Of a stretch of DNA of 64,000 nucleotides, positions 23,719 through 32,829 are shown piece after piece. How positions within the stretch are numbered: the first letter of the stretch is position 1; every line of letters starts with the position of its first letter. The stretch comes from Mycolicibacterium thermoresistibile (GTDB lineage: Bacteria; Actinomycetota; Actinomycetes; Mycobacteriales; Mycobacteriaceae): the NCBI RefSeq assembly GCF_900187065.1, contig NZ_LT906483.1:4774001-4838000 (forward strand), in the 5' to 3' direction. The translations under genes were made by a program, and so were the position numbers. The notes under the pieces are model-generated. The model was not told the DNA's origin and did not search any database. It saw nothing but the letters and a program-made list of their open reading frames with translations.

Positions 23719-24783
23719 ATGGCCGCCGCCGCTCACCACGTCCAACCCGCGGAGGATTACGGGTTCTTCGGCCCCGACTCGGTGACCTGGAAGGTGTGGA
23801 GCTATCCGACCTCGTTCAGCATCGGGTTCATCCGCTCGGTGGTCATCGAGGAGCTCGACCCCGCGCTGGTGGCGGCGGTCGACACCACCCACGACATCTA
23901 CAAGCGGCCGCGCACCCGCTACGACCGCACCCTGCGGTACTTCGCGATGGTGGCGTTCGGCGACTCCCGGTCCACCTCGCAGGCCGCCGACGTGCTGGTC
24001 AAGGTGCATTCCAAGGCGATCGGCACCGAGCCGTACAGCGGCCGGCGCTACGACGCCAACGATCCGCGGTCGCAGCTGTGGATCCACCTGACCGCGTGGC
24101 ACTCCATCCTCTACGCCTACGAGAGGTACGGCCCCGGCCCGCTGTCGGAGCAGGAGGAGCAGCGGTACTGGGCGGAGTGCGCGCGCGCCGCGGAACTGCA
24201 GACCTGCGATCCCGCCGACGTGCCGCGGGATCGGGCCGGCGTCCGGGACTACTTCGACCGGATGCGCCCGCAGCTGTCCGGGTCGCCGATCGCCCGCAAG
24301 GCCATGGCGCATCTGCTCGACGGCACCGCGCTGGTCGCCCCGGACCTGCCCCGGCCGTTGACGCCGCTGACCTGGGTGACCAACCGCGTGGTACGGGCCG
24401 GTGTGCTGGCCGCCATGCCCCGCTGGATGCGGGAGATGGGCGGGCTGAAGCAGTCCCGCGTCACCGATGTGGCCGTGGCACCGGTGCTGCGGGTCGTGTT
24501 CGCCGTGCTCCATGCCGCTCCGGCAACCGTGAAACTGCGGCTGCTGAAGCAGATCTCACCGTCAACGGTGCCGGTCGTGGCACCGGTGTTCCACGGGGTG
24601 GCGCCCCGCCGCACCGAGGTGGTCAGCCCCGCCGAGGCGCGGGAACGCCACGGCTACCACAAACCCGCCGAAGCGCATCTGGAGTGGCGGGCCAGACAGC
24701 ACCGGCGGGTGTTCACCGACCGGCAGGAACCCAGCGATGCGGGACTACTGGAATCGCAGCCGATCCTGGGCGCGCTCAGCTGA
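23719..24783 (+). CDS. Oxygenase MpaB family protein (DUF2236)
   Basis: A 354-residue protein of the DUF2236/MpaB family (heme-dependent oxygenase-like; members include latex-clearing-protein relatives and fungal MpaB). Features are the N-terminal FGPDSVTWKVWSYP, FAMVAFGDSRSTSQAAD, the HSKAIGTEPYSG region and LWIHLTAWHSILYAYE with conserved His. GGAAGGGGAATC precedes the ATG at 23719. It lacks a signal peptide. The next gene starts two bases after its stop. The substrate is unknown. Confidence 0.88.
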   Translation: MAAAAHHVQPAEDYGFFGPDSVTWKVWSYPTSFSIGFIRSVVIEELDPALVAAVDTTHDIYKRPRTRYDRTLRYFAMVAFGDSRSTSQAADVLVKVHSKAIGTEPYSGRRYDANDPRSQLWIHLTAWHSILYAYERYGPGPLSEQEEQRYWAECARAAELQTCDPADVPRDRAGVRDYFDRMRPQLSGSPIARKAMAHLLDGTALVAPDLPRPLTPLTWVTNRVVRAGVLAAMPRWMREMGGLKQSRVTDVAVAPVLRVVFAVLHAAPATVKLRLLKQISPSTVPVVAPVFHGVAPRRTEVVSPAEARERHGYHKPAEAHLEWRARQHRRVFTDRQEPSDAGLLESQPILGALS

Positions 24784-24784
24784 C

Positions 24785-26818
24785 GTGGAATCGTCCGCCC
24801 CGGTGCCGTTTCCGCACCTGTTCACACCGCTGCGGCTGGGCGCCGTCACCCTGCCCAACCGCGTCGTGATGGGCTCGATGCACATCGGCCTGGAGGACCG
24901 CCCGGGTCAGCTGCCCAAACTGGCCGCGTTCTACGCGGAGCGGGCCGCCCACGGCGTCGGACTGATCATCACCGGCGGGTTCGCGCCGAACCGCACCGGC
25001 TGGCTGCTGCCGTTCGCCGGCAAGCTGACGTCGGCGCGGGAGGCCGACCGGCACCGGGTCATCACCACGGCGGTACACGACGCCGGCGGGCGGATCGCAC
25101 TGCAGATCCTGCACGCCGGCCGGTATGCCTACCACCCGTTCGGCGTCAGCGCGTCGCGCACCAGGTCACCGATCACCCCGTTCCCGGCCCGTGGTATGAC
25201 CGGCGGCGAAATCCGGGGCACCATCGACGATTTCGCGCGGTCGGCCGAACTGGCCCGGCGCGCCGGCTACGACGGTGTGGAGATCATGGGGTCCGAGGGC
25301 TACCTGATCAACCAGTTCCTGGCCGCCCGGACCAACCGCCGCACCGACGAATGGGGCGGTGATCCGGCCCGCCGGCGGCGGTTCGCCGTCGAGATCGTCC
25401 GGCGGGTGCGGGCCGCGGTCGGCGACGACTTCCTGGTGATCTACCGGATGTCGCTGCTGGATCTGGTGCCGGGCGGGCAGACCTTCGCCGATGTCACGGC
25501 GCTGGCGGCCGAGATCGAGGCGGCCGGCGTGACGATGATCAACACCGGGATCGGCTGGCACGAGTCGCGGGTGCCCACCATCGTCACCTCGGTGCCGCGG
25601 GCGGCGTTCAGCTGGGCCACCGCGGCGTTGGGCCGGCACGTGACGGTCCCGGTGATCGCCAGCAACCGGATCAACATGCCGGAGGTCGCCGAGGAGATCC
25701 TGGCGCGTGGCGACGCCGATCTGGTGTCGATGGCCCGGCCGTTTCTCGCCGATCCGGAGTGGGTGGACAAGGCTCGGCAGGCCCGCAGCGAGGAGATCAA
25801 CACCTGCATCGCCTGCAATCAGGCCTGCCTCGACCACGCCTTCGCCCGCAAGCGGGCCACCTGCCTGGTGAATCCGCGCGCCGCCTACGAGACCGAACTG
25901 CGGTTGGCACCGGCCCGCCGACCGCTGCGCATCGCGGTGGTGGGCGCCGGCCCGGCGGGTCTCGCGGCGGCGACGACGGCGGCGGTGCGCGGTCACACCG
26001 TGGACCTGTTCGAGGCGGCCGGGGTGATCGGCGGACAGTTCCAGCTGGCCCGCCGCATCCCCGGCAAGGAGGAATTCGCCGAAACCATCCGCTATTTCAC
26101 CCGCAGACTGGAGATCACCGGTGTCAAACTGCACCTCAACCACCGTGTCACCGCGGCCGAGCTGCTCGACGCCGGCTACGACGACATCGTGCTGGCCACC
26201 GGTGTGGCACCGCGTATTCCGGACATCCCGGGAATCGACCGGCCGAACGTGCACGGCTACGCCGAGGTGATCACCGGGCAGGTCGACATCGGCCGGCGGA
26301 TCGCGGTGATCGGCGCCGGCGGCATCGGTGTCGACGTCACCACGCTGCTGACGCATGGCGGGGTACGGCCGCAACCCGTCGCGGACTGGCTGCGCGAGTG
26401 GGGCGTGGCCGACCCGGCCGAACACCCCGGCGGGCTGACCGGAGCGCAGCCGCCAGCACCGGCGCGGGAGGTGTATCTGTTGCAGCGCAAGCGCTCCCAG
26501 ATCGGCGCCGGATTGGGTAAGACGACCGGTTGGGTGCATCGGGCGACGCTGCGCCACCGCGGTGTGCACCAGCTGACCGGCGTGCGGTATCACCGCATCG
26601 ACCAGGCCGGCCTGCACATCAGCGTCGACGGCCGGGACCGAGTGCTCGATGTCGACGACATCGTCGTCTGCGCCGGCCAGCTGCCCCAACGGGAGCTGCA
26701 CGCCGAACTGTCCGCCGCGGGGATGTCGGTTCATCTGGCCGGCGGCGCCGCGGTCGCTGCGGAGCTGGACGCCAAACGCGCCATCGCCGAAGGCACCCGG
26801 CTGGCCGCGCGTATCTGA
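24785..26818 (+). CDS. NADPH-dependent 2,4-dienoyl-CoA reductase-like flavoenzyme (FadH-like)
   Basis: A 677-residue three-cofactor enzyme. The N-terminal OYE-type FMN barrel is HLFTPLRLGAVTLPNRVVMG onward, with RTNRRTDEWGG. The 4Fe-4S cluster is CIACNQACLDHAFARKRATC. The C-terminal FAD/NADPH part has VVGAGPAGLAAATTA and VIGAGGIGVDV. The family reduces 2,4-dienoyl-CoA esters during unsaturated fatty acid breakdown. The GTG at 24785 lies two bases after the MpaB-like stop, so the genes form an operon under the TetR regulator (inference). Confidence 0.92.
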   Translation: MESSAPVPFPHLFTPLRLGAVTLPNRVVMGSMHIGLEDRPGQLPKLAAFYAERAAHGVGLIITGGFAPNRTGWLLPFAGKLTSAREADRHRVITTAVHDAGGRIALQILHAGRYAYHPFGVSASRTRSPITPFPARGMTGGEIRGTIDDFARSAELARRAGYDGVEIMGSEGYLINQFLAARTNRRTDEWGGDPARRRRFAVEIVRRVRAAVGDDFLVIYRMSLLDLVPGGQTFADVTALAAEIEAAGVTMINTGIGWHESRVPTIVTSVPRAAFSWATAALGRHVTVPVIASNRINMPEVAEEILARGDADLVSMARPFLADPEWVDKARQARSEEINTCIACNQACLDHAFARKRATCLVNPRAAYETELRLAPARRPLRIAVVGAGPAGLAAATTAAVRGHTVDLFEAAGVIGGQFQLARRIPGKEEFAETIRYFTRRLEITGVKLHLNHRVTAAELLDAGYDDIVLATGVAPRIPDIPGIDRPNVHGYAEVITGQVDIGRRIAVIGAGGIGVDVTTLLTHGGVRPQPVADWLREWGVADPAEHPGGLTGAQPPAPAREVYLLQRKRSQIGAGLGKTTGWVHRATLRHRGVHQLTGVRYHRIDQAGLHISVDGRDRVLDVDDIVVCAGQLPQRELHAELSAAGMSVHLAGGAAVAAELDAKRAIAEGTRLAARI

Positions 26819-26819
26819 A

Positions 26820-27388
26820 CCCACCGAGGCGGTCGGCGACGACTGGTCGTGGCTGGTGCTCAGCGATGCGATCATCGACGGCACGCGCCGGTTCGACGCG
26901 TTTCGACGCCGACTGGAGATCGCCCGTTCGACGTTGAGCGCCCGGTTGTCACCGCTCTGCGACGACGGATTGATGGTGCAGCAGGATCGCGATTACCTGC
27001 TCACCGACGCCGGTGCCGACTTCTTCGCATGCGTCATGACGGCGATGGCGTGGGGGACCGCTGGCATACCGACGGAAACGACGTCCCGACGCGCGTCATC
27101 CACATCGACTGCGCCGACCAGGTTCGCGGCGAATTACGTTGCGCAGCATACGATGGCCTGCTGGATGCGCACGCCGTGGCGTTCGACCGGCGGCCCGAGG
27201 ACAAGGGTCTCGATCTGTATCCGGTGCCGTTGTCGATGATGGCGTGGGGAGATCGGTGGTTGCCGACCGAGCGACCGTCGGTGCGGCTGACCCATCTGGT
27301 CTGCGGGCAACGTCTCACCGCCCGGCTGAGCTGCAGCGCCTGCGCTCGGCCGATCGACCGGTCGGCGGTGACGTTCGAACATCGTTGA
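26820..27388 (+). pseudogene. HxlR-like winged-helix regulator with a single-base frameshift
   Basis: Two frames together give a DNA-binding domain (WSWLVLSDAIIDGTRRFDAF, then ARSTLSARLSPLCDDGLMV) followed by a second half containing PVPLSMMAWGDRWLPTERPS and a Cys pair (CSACARP). The frames meet in a run of five G at 27052-27056. One additional G would restore WGDRWHTDG, a motif also present in the second half. No good start codon is in frame with the first half. It is either a decayed gene or a homopolymer sequencing error. Confidence 0.7.
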
Positions 27389-27448
27389 GGGGCATCCGCG
27401 CCGCGCGCAGATGACGAATTGGTGCATCGCCGGGTGCGCCACAGCCGT

Positions 27449-27454
27449 TACGAT
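27449..27454 (+). promoter_or_regulatory. Candidate -10 element for a leaderless transcript of the EspC-like gene
   Basis: TACGAT fits the mycobacterial TANNNT -10 consensus and ends eight bases before the ATG at 27463. No Shine-Dalgarno sequence precedes that ATG. This spacing would place the transcription start at or next to the A of the start codon, a common mycobacterial pattern. Confidence 0.35.
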
Positions 27455-27462
27455 GCTTAACC

Positions 27463-27765
27463 ATGGCGGCGGCACTGCAGGTCAACCCCGATGACTTGGG
27501 TAGCGCGGCGACAGCGCAGACCGAGGTGGCCGCTGCCGTCTCGGCGTTGACGATCGGCGAGTCGATCAGCGCGGCCGGTGCGGCGCTGGCGGGTCTGTCC
27601 TGCGGGTCGGCCTGTCAACAGGCCGGTGCGACGCTCGACGCGGTGGCCGGCGTCATCGCCACCGACCTGTCGGCCCATGCCGAACGGTTGACCCGGGCCG
27701 CCGCCGACTATCGCAGCACTGATCAGCAGCAGGCGGAACGGCTCAACCGGATCGCGGGGCGGTGA
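27463..27765 (+). CDS. EspC/DUF2580-like small secreted-type protein
   Basis: A 100-residue alpha-helical-hairpin protein starting LQVNPDDLGSAATAQTEVAA, as in ESX-1 secretion-associated (EspC/DUF2580) proteins, with a C-terminal helix ERLTRAAADYRSTDQQQAER. Its YRSTDQQQAE lies where YxxxD/E type VII secretion signals sit. It overlaps the next gene by one base (TGATG), so the pair is co-translated. It may act as secretion partner of the hydrolase. The gene order resembles M. tuberculosis Rv2078-Rv2079-lppJ (from memory). Confidence 0.82.
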   Translation: MAAALQVNPDDLGSAATAQTEVAAAVSALTIGESISAAGAALAGLSCGSACQQAGATLDAVAGVIATDLSAHAERLTRAAADYRSTDQQQAERLNRIAGR

Positions 27766-29507
27766 TGGTCACGATTCCGCTGGTCGAAGCGTCCCGACCG
27801 GAGGAACTGGTATCGGCTGCGGCGAAGGCCGGCGCGGCGGCGGCCACCCTGCAGGCCCAGATCGCCCGCCAACAGTCCACGCTCACCACATTGCGGACAA
27901 GCTGGCAGGGCACCGCGGCAGACGCCGCGCTCGCCAAGGCCGCACCGACCCTGCAGCAGCTTCAACTCCTGCATCAGTCGCTGATCGACTTGCAGACCAG
28001 CCTGCACACCGACGGGACGGCGCTGATCGGCCACCGGACAGCACTGCTGGAGACGGTCTCTCAGCTGACGGCGCTGGGATGGTCGGTCGCGCCGCACGGC
28101 ACGGTGTCGGTGCAGGCGGGCAGTGCGCTGGACCAGTACGCGCGGATAAGCCCGGCCAACGCGATGCGGGTGCAGCAATTGGCCGCCACCCACACTGTCG
28201 TGGTGGCCCGACTGCTGGGCGAGTTCGACGCGGCTGACCGCCGGGCCCGGGGCGGCATCACCGCCGCGGTGGCGCCGCTGGACGGCAACGTCGCCCTGGT
28301 CTGGAGTGCCTTCGGACCGAAACCACAGACCCCGGCGCGCGACGGCCCGCAGATTCCCGAAACCACCGATCCGGTGCAGATTCGCGACTGGTGGACGTCG
28401 CTGACGGACGAGGAACGGGAACGGCTGCTGCGGGAGCATCCGGAGAAGCTGGGCAACCTCAACGGGATCCGCGTCTCAGACCGCAGCGAGGCCAACAAGA
28501 CGGTGATGAACAACGACATCGACCGGGTGCAGAACCGGGCGGCAGTGCTCGGCGCCGACATCGAGGAGGTGCTCGCCGATCCACAGCGGTACAACCTGAC
28601 CGACACCGATGTCACCCGGTACCGCAACGCGGTCAAGGTCAGAGAGGGCCTGCAGCGGCAGGCGGAACTGACCGATGAGCCGACCTACCTGTTCGTATAC
28701 GAGCCAGAGGAGTTCGGTGGACAGGGCCGGGCCGCGGTCGCGGTCGGCAACCCCGATACCGCCGAGGACACCGTGGTGCTGGTGCCGGGCACCGGCAACA
28801 GCGTCACCGACGGTTGGCTGGCCAGCGATGACATCACCAACGTGTTCAAGGAAACGAATCTGGCGAACGACGGCGGTCCGACGGCGGTGGTGGCCTGGAT
28901 GGGTTATGACGCACCGGACTCGCCGATCGATCCGCGGATCGCGATGACCGGCCTGGCCCGCGAGGGTGGCCAATTGTTGGCGTCCGACGTCAACGCGCTC
29001 GATGTGACGTCGTTGGGTACCTCCCATGTCACCACGATCGGACACTCCTACGGTTCGACCACGGTCGCCGACGCCGCCGCCGGCTATGGGATGCGTGTCG
29101 ACGATGTGGTGTTGATCGGCAGTCCGGGCACCGATATGGCCAAGAGTGCGGCGGACTTTCACCTTCCGGAGGGTGGTCACGTCTATGTCGGGTCAGCTTC
29201 CACTGATCCGATCACCGGTATCGGTGAAGCGTTCGGCGCGCTCGGCAATGACCCGTCGATGGACGGTTACGGCTCAACCCGGTTCAAGGCCGAGGTGTAC
29301 GGCTTCAACGCCAACGTCTTCGCCGACCACAGCGCCTACTTCGAGCCGGGTTCGGAGTCGTTGTACAGCATCGGCGACATCGCCTCGGGCAACGGGGACA
29401 AACTGCAGGAGCACGGCATGACCGCGCAGCACCGCGGCGCGGGTGTGCTGCCTGACTTCGTGGATCCCGAATTGTTCCGCCGGGCCACAACAGGACATCA
29501 CCATTGA
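27765..29507 (+). CDS. Alpha/beta hydrolase (DUF1023) with N-terminal WXG100-like helices
   Basis: A 580-residue two-part protein. Residues ~1-160 are a helical hairpin with SWQG (WxG) at the turn, like type VII secretion substrates. A linker with WWTSLTDEERERLLREHPE follows. The C-terminal DUF1023 alpha/beta-hydrolase has VLVPGTGNSVTDGW, VVAWMGYDAP and the nucleophile elbow GHSYGS (Ser428), with a candidate acid and late His (FADHSAYF). It probably hydrolyses an ester outside the cytoplasm. It follows its EspC-like partner directly and precedes a lipoprotein gene by 26 bases. Confidence 0.87.
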   Translation: MVTIPLVEASRPEELVSAAAKAGAAAATLQAQIARQQSTLTTLRTSWQGTAADAALAKAAPTLQQLQLLHQSLIDLQTSLHTDGTALIGHRTALLETVSQLTALGWSVAPHGTVSVQAGSALDQYARISPANAMRVQQLAATHTVVVARLLGEFDAADRRARGGITAAVAPLDGNVALVWSAFGPKPQTPARDGPQIPETTDPVQIRDWWTSLTDEERERLLREHPEKLGNLNGIRVSDRSEANKTVMNNDIDRVQNRAAVLGADIEEVLADPQRYNLTDTDVTRYRNAVKVREGLQRQAELTDEPTYLFVYEPEEFGGQGRAAVAVGNPDTAEDTVVLVPGTGNSVTDGWLASDDITNVFKETNLANDGGPTAVVAWMGYDAPDSPIDPRIAMTGLAREGGQLLASDVNALDVTSLGTSHVTTIGHSYGSTTVADAAAGYGMRVDDVVLIGSPGTDMAKSAADFHLPEGGHVYVGSASTDPITGIGEAFGALGNDPSMDGYGSTRFKAEVYGFNANVFADHSAYFEPGSESLYSIGDIASGNGDKLQEHGMTAQHRGAGVLPDFVDPELFRRATTGHHH

Positions 29508-29533
29508 CAGGTCAGACGAGGATCGGAGCATGA

Positions 29534-30043
29534 GTGCGAAGCTGGTTGGTCCGGGCGGCAGGGATGCTGACCGCGGTAATCGTTGTGACGGGATGTGATT
29601 CGATGGCTGCTCCCTTCGGTGGTGTCAGCGAACCGCTGACCCCCGAACAGGCTCGTGACCAGGCCGTGGACGCGGCTCGGGATGTGGTGTCGACGCTCGA
29701 TCTCCCGGTTGCCGAAGCGCATTTCAGCCGGGCGGCGTGCCGGGACAATGGGGGTGGCCCGTACCGGGGTCAGGTGACCATCAAGTATCCGAAGGCCGAC
29801 AGTTATGACGCCGCGACCGCGGAGATCGAGCAGATGGTGCAGCGGCTTTTCGCTGCCGGTTGGGACGACAACACCGATTTCCGCACGCACGGCAAGATCG
29901 CTCACAAGGACGGTGTGGTCGCGGTGTTCCGACCCCAGAGCAGCACCGCTCAGAACCGGATGATCGACGTCCTGGGTGAATGCCGCGACACCACCACAAC
30001 CTGGGAAACCCGGGGCGGCCTTGAGACGTTGACGTTGCCGTAG
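29534..30043 (+). CDS. Putative lipoprotein (LppJ-like position)
   Basis: A 169-residue protein with a lipoprotein signal peptide: the positively charged start RSWLVRAAG, hydrophobic MLTAVIVV and a lipobox VVTGC with Cys at residue 21. The mature part (SEPLTPEQARDQAVDAARDV, GPYRGQVTIKYP, DGVVAVFRPQSS) resembles mycobacterial Lpp proteins of unknown function. Anchored outside the membrane, it could assist or restrain the hydrolase encoded just upstream (inference). The start codon is GTG at 29534; an overlapping ATG at 29530 is out of frame. Confidence 0.82.
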   Translation: MRSWLVRAAGMLTAVIVVTGCDSMAAPFGGVSEPLTPEQARDQAVDAARDVVSTLDLPVAEAHFSRAACRDNGGGPYRGQVTIKYPKADSYDAATAEIEQMVQRLFAAGWDDNTDFRTHGKIAHKDGVVAVFRPQSSTAQNRMIDVLGECRDTTTTWETRGGLETLTLP

Positions 30044-30059
30044 CGGATAAGGTTGTCCC

Positions 30060-30899
30060 TTACTGGGTTTCGGCTGCCGCCCGGGCCCGTTCTGTCATCG
30101 AGGCAATCACCCCGCCGTCATTGAGGATGTCGGTGCCGGTGAGGTAACTCGCCTTGGCACTCGCGCAGAAGGCGAGCAACTCCGCCATCTCCTCCGGGGT
30201 GCCCCAGCGCGGAACCGCGGCATCGGCGACCATCGCCCCGGCGCCGGCCTGCTCCTCCAGCCGTCCCATCTCGGTGTCGATCGATCCGGGCGAGACCGAC
30301 ACGATGCGCAGCCCGCGCGCGTTGAACCGCTCGGCCTGGGCGGCGCTGTACCACTTGACGAAGCTCTTGCTGAGCGCATAGGCGATACCTGAGCGGCCCT
30401 CCTCGGGGAAGGCGTCGCAGGTGGCGAGCATCTCCGACAGGAACCCGTCCAGATCGGTCAGCGCGCGGGCGAACAGGTTCGTCCGAACCATCTCGGCCGG
30501 CAGCATGTGCGCGGCCATCGAGGCCACGTTGACGATCGCCGCGCCCGCGCCCGCGGTCCGGAGGAAGGCCTCGTTGACGTGGACGGTACCCACCGCATTG
30601 GTGCGCATGACGTATTCGGCGCTACCCATGCTGGGGCTGACCCCGGCGGTGTGGATCACCGAGGCGAGCTCCCCGATACCCGCCGTCTCCTTGAACAGCC
30701 GGTCGACCGCCTGCGGATCGGTGACGTCGCAGTGCACGGGCGTGGCGGTGATGCCGTCGTCACGCAGCACGGCGGCCGCCGTGTCGAGCCGGTCCTGCCG
30801 CACGTCGCACAGCACCACCGCATGTTCCCGGCCGACGACCCGGGCGGTCGCCTGCCCCATTCCGCCCGCACCTCCGGTGATGACCGATACCGAAGACAT
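30060..30899 (-). CDS. SDR family oxidoreductase
   Basis: A 279-residue short-chain dehydrogenase with SVITGGAGGMGQATARVV at the N-terminus (TGxxxGxG), HCDVTD, a catalytic Ser in VNVASMAAH, and Tyr-Lys in YALSKSFVKW. A ~30-residue insertion between the catalytic Ser and Tyr is longer than in the classical enzymes. The ATG at 30899 gives the expected N-terminus. It diverges from the LCM-type methyltransferase, with 64 bases between starts. The substrate is unknown. Confidence 0.9.
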   Translation of the reverse strand: MSSVSVITGGAGGMGQATARVVGREHAVVLCDVRQDRLDTAAAVLRDDGITATPVHCDVTDPQAVDRLFKETAGIGELASVIHTAGVSPSMGSAEYVMRTNAVGTVHVNEAFLRTAGAGAAIVNVASMAAHMLPAEMVRTNLFARALTDLDGFLSEMLATCDAFPEEGRSGIAYALSKSFVKWYSAAQAERFNARGLRIVSVSPGSIDTEMGRLEEQAGAGAMVADAAVPRWGTPEEMAELLAFCASAKASYLTGTDILNDGGVIASMTERARAAAETQ

Positions 30900-30963
30900 G
30901 ACGGTAAACCTATACTGGCCGCGCTGCCCGGCACCAGGGCCGGCGCCGGGTAGCCTCGATCCG

Positions 30964-31800
30964 GTGCATGAGTCGAATCCCGACAAGCTCGATGCGAGCA
31001 CCCTGAGCGGCGTGTCGGAGACCGCGTTGATGACGCTCTACGGCCGGGCCGAGCAGGCCCGCCACCCGCAACCGATCATCGACGACCCGATGGCCGTCCG
31101 GCTCGTCGACCGCATCGACTTCGACTTCACCAAGTTCGGCCGCCGCGGTCAGGAGATGGCGCTGCGGTCGCTGGCTTTCGACCGGGCCGCGCTGCGGTAC
31201 CTGTCCGATCACCCGCGCGCCACGGTCGTCGCGCTCGCCGAAGGCCTGCAGACCACCTTCTGGCGGGTCACCGACGCCATCCCCGATGCGCGGTTCCGTT
31301 GGCTGACAATAGACCTCCCGCCGATCATCGAACTGCGCGAGCGGTTGCTGCCGGCCGAACCGCGAATCGTCACGCTGGCCCAGTCGGCGCTGGACTTCTC
31401 CTGGATGGACCGGGTGGACACCGATCACGGCGTACTCATCACCGCCGAGGGGTTGCTGATGTATCTGCAGCCCGACGAGGCCATGACCCTCATCGAGCGG
31501 TGCGCCGCCCGGTTCCCGGGTGGACAGATGCTCTTCGACCTGCCGCCGGTTCTGCTGAAGAAGCTGGCACCCAAGGGTTTACGGGCCAGCCGTCGCTACC
31601 GGGTGCCGCCGATGCCGTTCAGCCTGTCCCCCGCGCAGCTGGCCAGGCTGGCCGACACGGTGCCGGGTGTGCGGGCGGTGCACGACCTCCCGATGCCCGA
31701 GGGTCGCGGGTTCTTCTTCCGGGCCGTGTTCCCGCGGTTCTGGCAGGCCCGGCCGACCCGGCAGTGGCGCGGCGCCTACACCCTGCTGGAGTTCGGCTGA
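30964..31800 (+). CDS. Class I SAM-dependent methyltransferase, LCM/TcmP family
   Basis: A 278-residue protein of the leucine carboxyl methyltransferase-like family (ETALMTLYGRAEQARHPQPI, DDPMAVRLV, FDRAALRYLSDHPRATVVAL, WLTIDLPPIIELRERLLP and LITAEGLLMYLQPDEA). The family transfers methyl groups to carboxylates or hydroxyls of small molecules or polyketides. The GTG at 30964 is the only start near the family N-terminus. No pathway context identifies the substrate. Confidence 0.88.
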   Translation: MHESNPDKLDASTLSGVSETALMTLYGRAEQARHPQPIIDDPMAVRLVDRIDFDFTKFGRRGQEMALRSLAFDRAALRYLSDHPRATVVALAEGLQTTFWRVTDAIPDARFRWLTIDLPPIIELRERLLPAEPRIVTLAQSALDFSWMDRVDTDHGVLITAEGLLMYLQPDEAMTLIERCAARFPGGQMLFDLPPVLLKKLAPKGLRASRRYRVPPMPFSLSPAQLARLADTVPGVRAVHDLPMPEGRGFFFRAVFPRFWQARPTRQWRGAYTLLEFG

Positions 31801-31823
31801 CACGCACCCACCAGGATGTCCCC

Positions 31824-31991
31824 GTGAGCCCCCTCGACCCCACCACCGTCTCCGGCATCCACGGCATGCGCTACGACGGCGCCACCCTGTCGCTGCGGCA
31901 GGACCTCACCACGGCGCTGGTCGACCATCGCGGGGAGCTCGAGATGGCCGCCTACGCCGTGCTGGCCGACATCTCCCACACCCGGGCCTGA
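31824..31991 (+). CDS. Short hypothetical protein, possibly a gene remnant
   Basis: A 55-residue frame from a GTG preceded by CCAGGATGTCCCC, 23 bases after the LCM methyltransferase stop and in the same direction. The sequence (GIHGMRYDGATLSLRQDLTT, then LEMAAYAVLADI) has mycobacterial codon use but no motif I recognise. It might be the truncated start of a larger hotdog-type or other protein. Confidence 0.35.
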   Translation: MSPLDPTTVSGIHGMRYDGATLSLRQDLTTALVDHRGELEMAAYAVLADISHTRA

Positions 31992-32038
31992 TCGGGGGCG
32001 TCGGCCGGTTCCCGGTCCGGCGAGCACCGACTACGCTC

Positions 32039-32054
32039 TTCTGCTGTGCGGAAA
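32039..32054. promoter_or_regulatory. IclR box candidate overlapping the iclR start
   Basis: TTCTGCTGTGCGGAAA overlaps the GTG at 32046 and matches 14 of 16 bases with the palindrome just after the gene (32831-32846). IclR-family sites are often short inverted repeats of the TTCCG...CGGAA type, which fits. Confidence 0.45.
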
Positions 32055-32825
32055 CGGGCCAGAGGTGCGATCGAGCGGCCCACCTATCTCCTGGAGTCGG
32101 TCGACAACGCCCTGCGGCTGTTGCAGATGCTGCGCGACGGGGGAGCGGTCCGGCTCACGGAGGCGGCCGAAGAGCTCGGCGTCGCGCCCTCCACGGCACA
32201 CCGCCTGCTGGCGATGCTGGTCTACCGGGGCTTCGCCGTACAGGACGAGAAGCGCACGTACCTTCCGGGTCCGGCGTTGCGCGCCGGGCCGGCCGAGCGG
32301 GGCTGGACCCGCGAGTTCACCGACGTCTGCCTACCGCACCTGGAGGCGTTGTCCACGGTGTGCGGCGAGACCGTCAACCTGGTGATCCGGGTCGGCACCG
32401 GGGTCCGGTTCCTCACCTCGGTGGAGTCCACCGCGATGTTGCGGGTCGGCGACCGCAGGGGGCAGGTGTTGCCGGCCGAGCGCACCGCCGGCGGTCGGGC
32501 GTTGCTGGCCGAGCTCGACGACGAGGTGGTGGAGCGGCTCTACGCGGACCGCTCGGCCGGGCAGCGGGCCGAGCTGCTGACCGAACTGGCCGCTGTGCGT
32601 GAGGTCGGGTTCGGCCTCAACGTCGAACACACCGAGGAGGGGGTGGCGGCCTTCGGGGCGGTGGTGCGCAATCGGCTGGGCCGGGCCGTCGGTGCGGTGA
32701 CGGTCGCGGTGCCGATCGTGCGCTACCAGCGGCATGCCCGCGGGGATCTGGTCAGACAGTTGTTCCGCACGGCCGACGAGATCTCGGTGGATCTGGACGG
32801 CCGGTTCGATTCGCTCGAACCCTGA
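32046..32825 (+). CDS. IclR family transcriptional regulator
   Basis: A 259-residue regulator. The N-terminal winged helix is SVDNALRLLQMLRDGGAVRL with the recognition region AAEELGVAPSTAHRLLAMLV. The C-terminal effector-binding (GAF-like) domain has GETVNLVIRVGTGVRFL, LPAERTAGGRALLAEL and the conserved region ending in TVAVPIVRY. IclR proteins usually control adjacent catabolic genes. None is obvious here; possible targets are the small membrane protein and hydrolase downstream, given the second box at 32830. The start is GTG 32046. Confidence 0.9.
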   Translation: MRKRARGAIERPTYLLESVDNALRLLQMLRDGGAVRLTEAAEELGVAPSTAHRLLAMLVYRGFAVQDEKRTYLPGPALRAGPAERGWTREFTDVCLPHLEALSTVCGETVNLVIRVGTGVRFLTSVESTAMLRVGDRRGQVLPAERTAGGRALLAELDDEVVERLYADRSAGQRAELLTELAAVREVGFGLNVEHTEEGVAAFGAVVRNRLGRAVGAVTVAVPIVRYQRHARGDLVRQLFRTADEISVDLDGRFDSLEP

Positions 32826-32829
32826 CTTG

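Noticed and set aside
29530..29600. ATG at 29530 as start of the lipoprotein gene
   Set aside because: It is out of frame with the signal peptide and lipobox. GTG 29534 gives the coherent lipoprotein.
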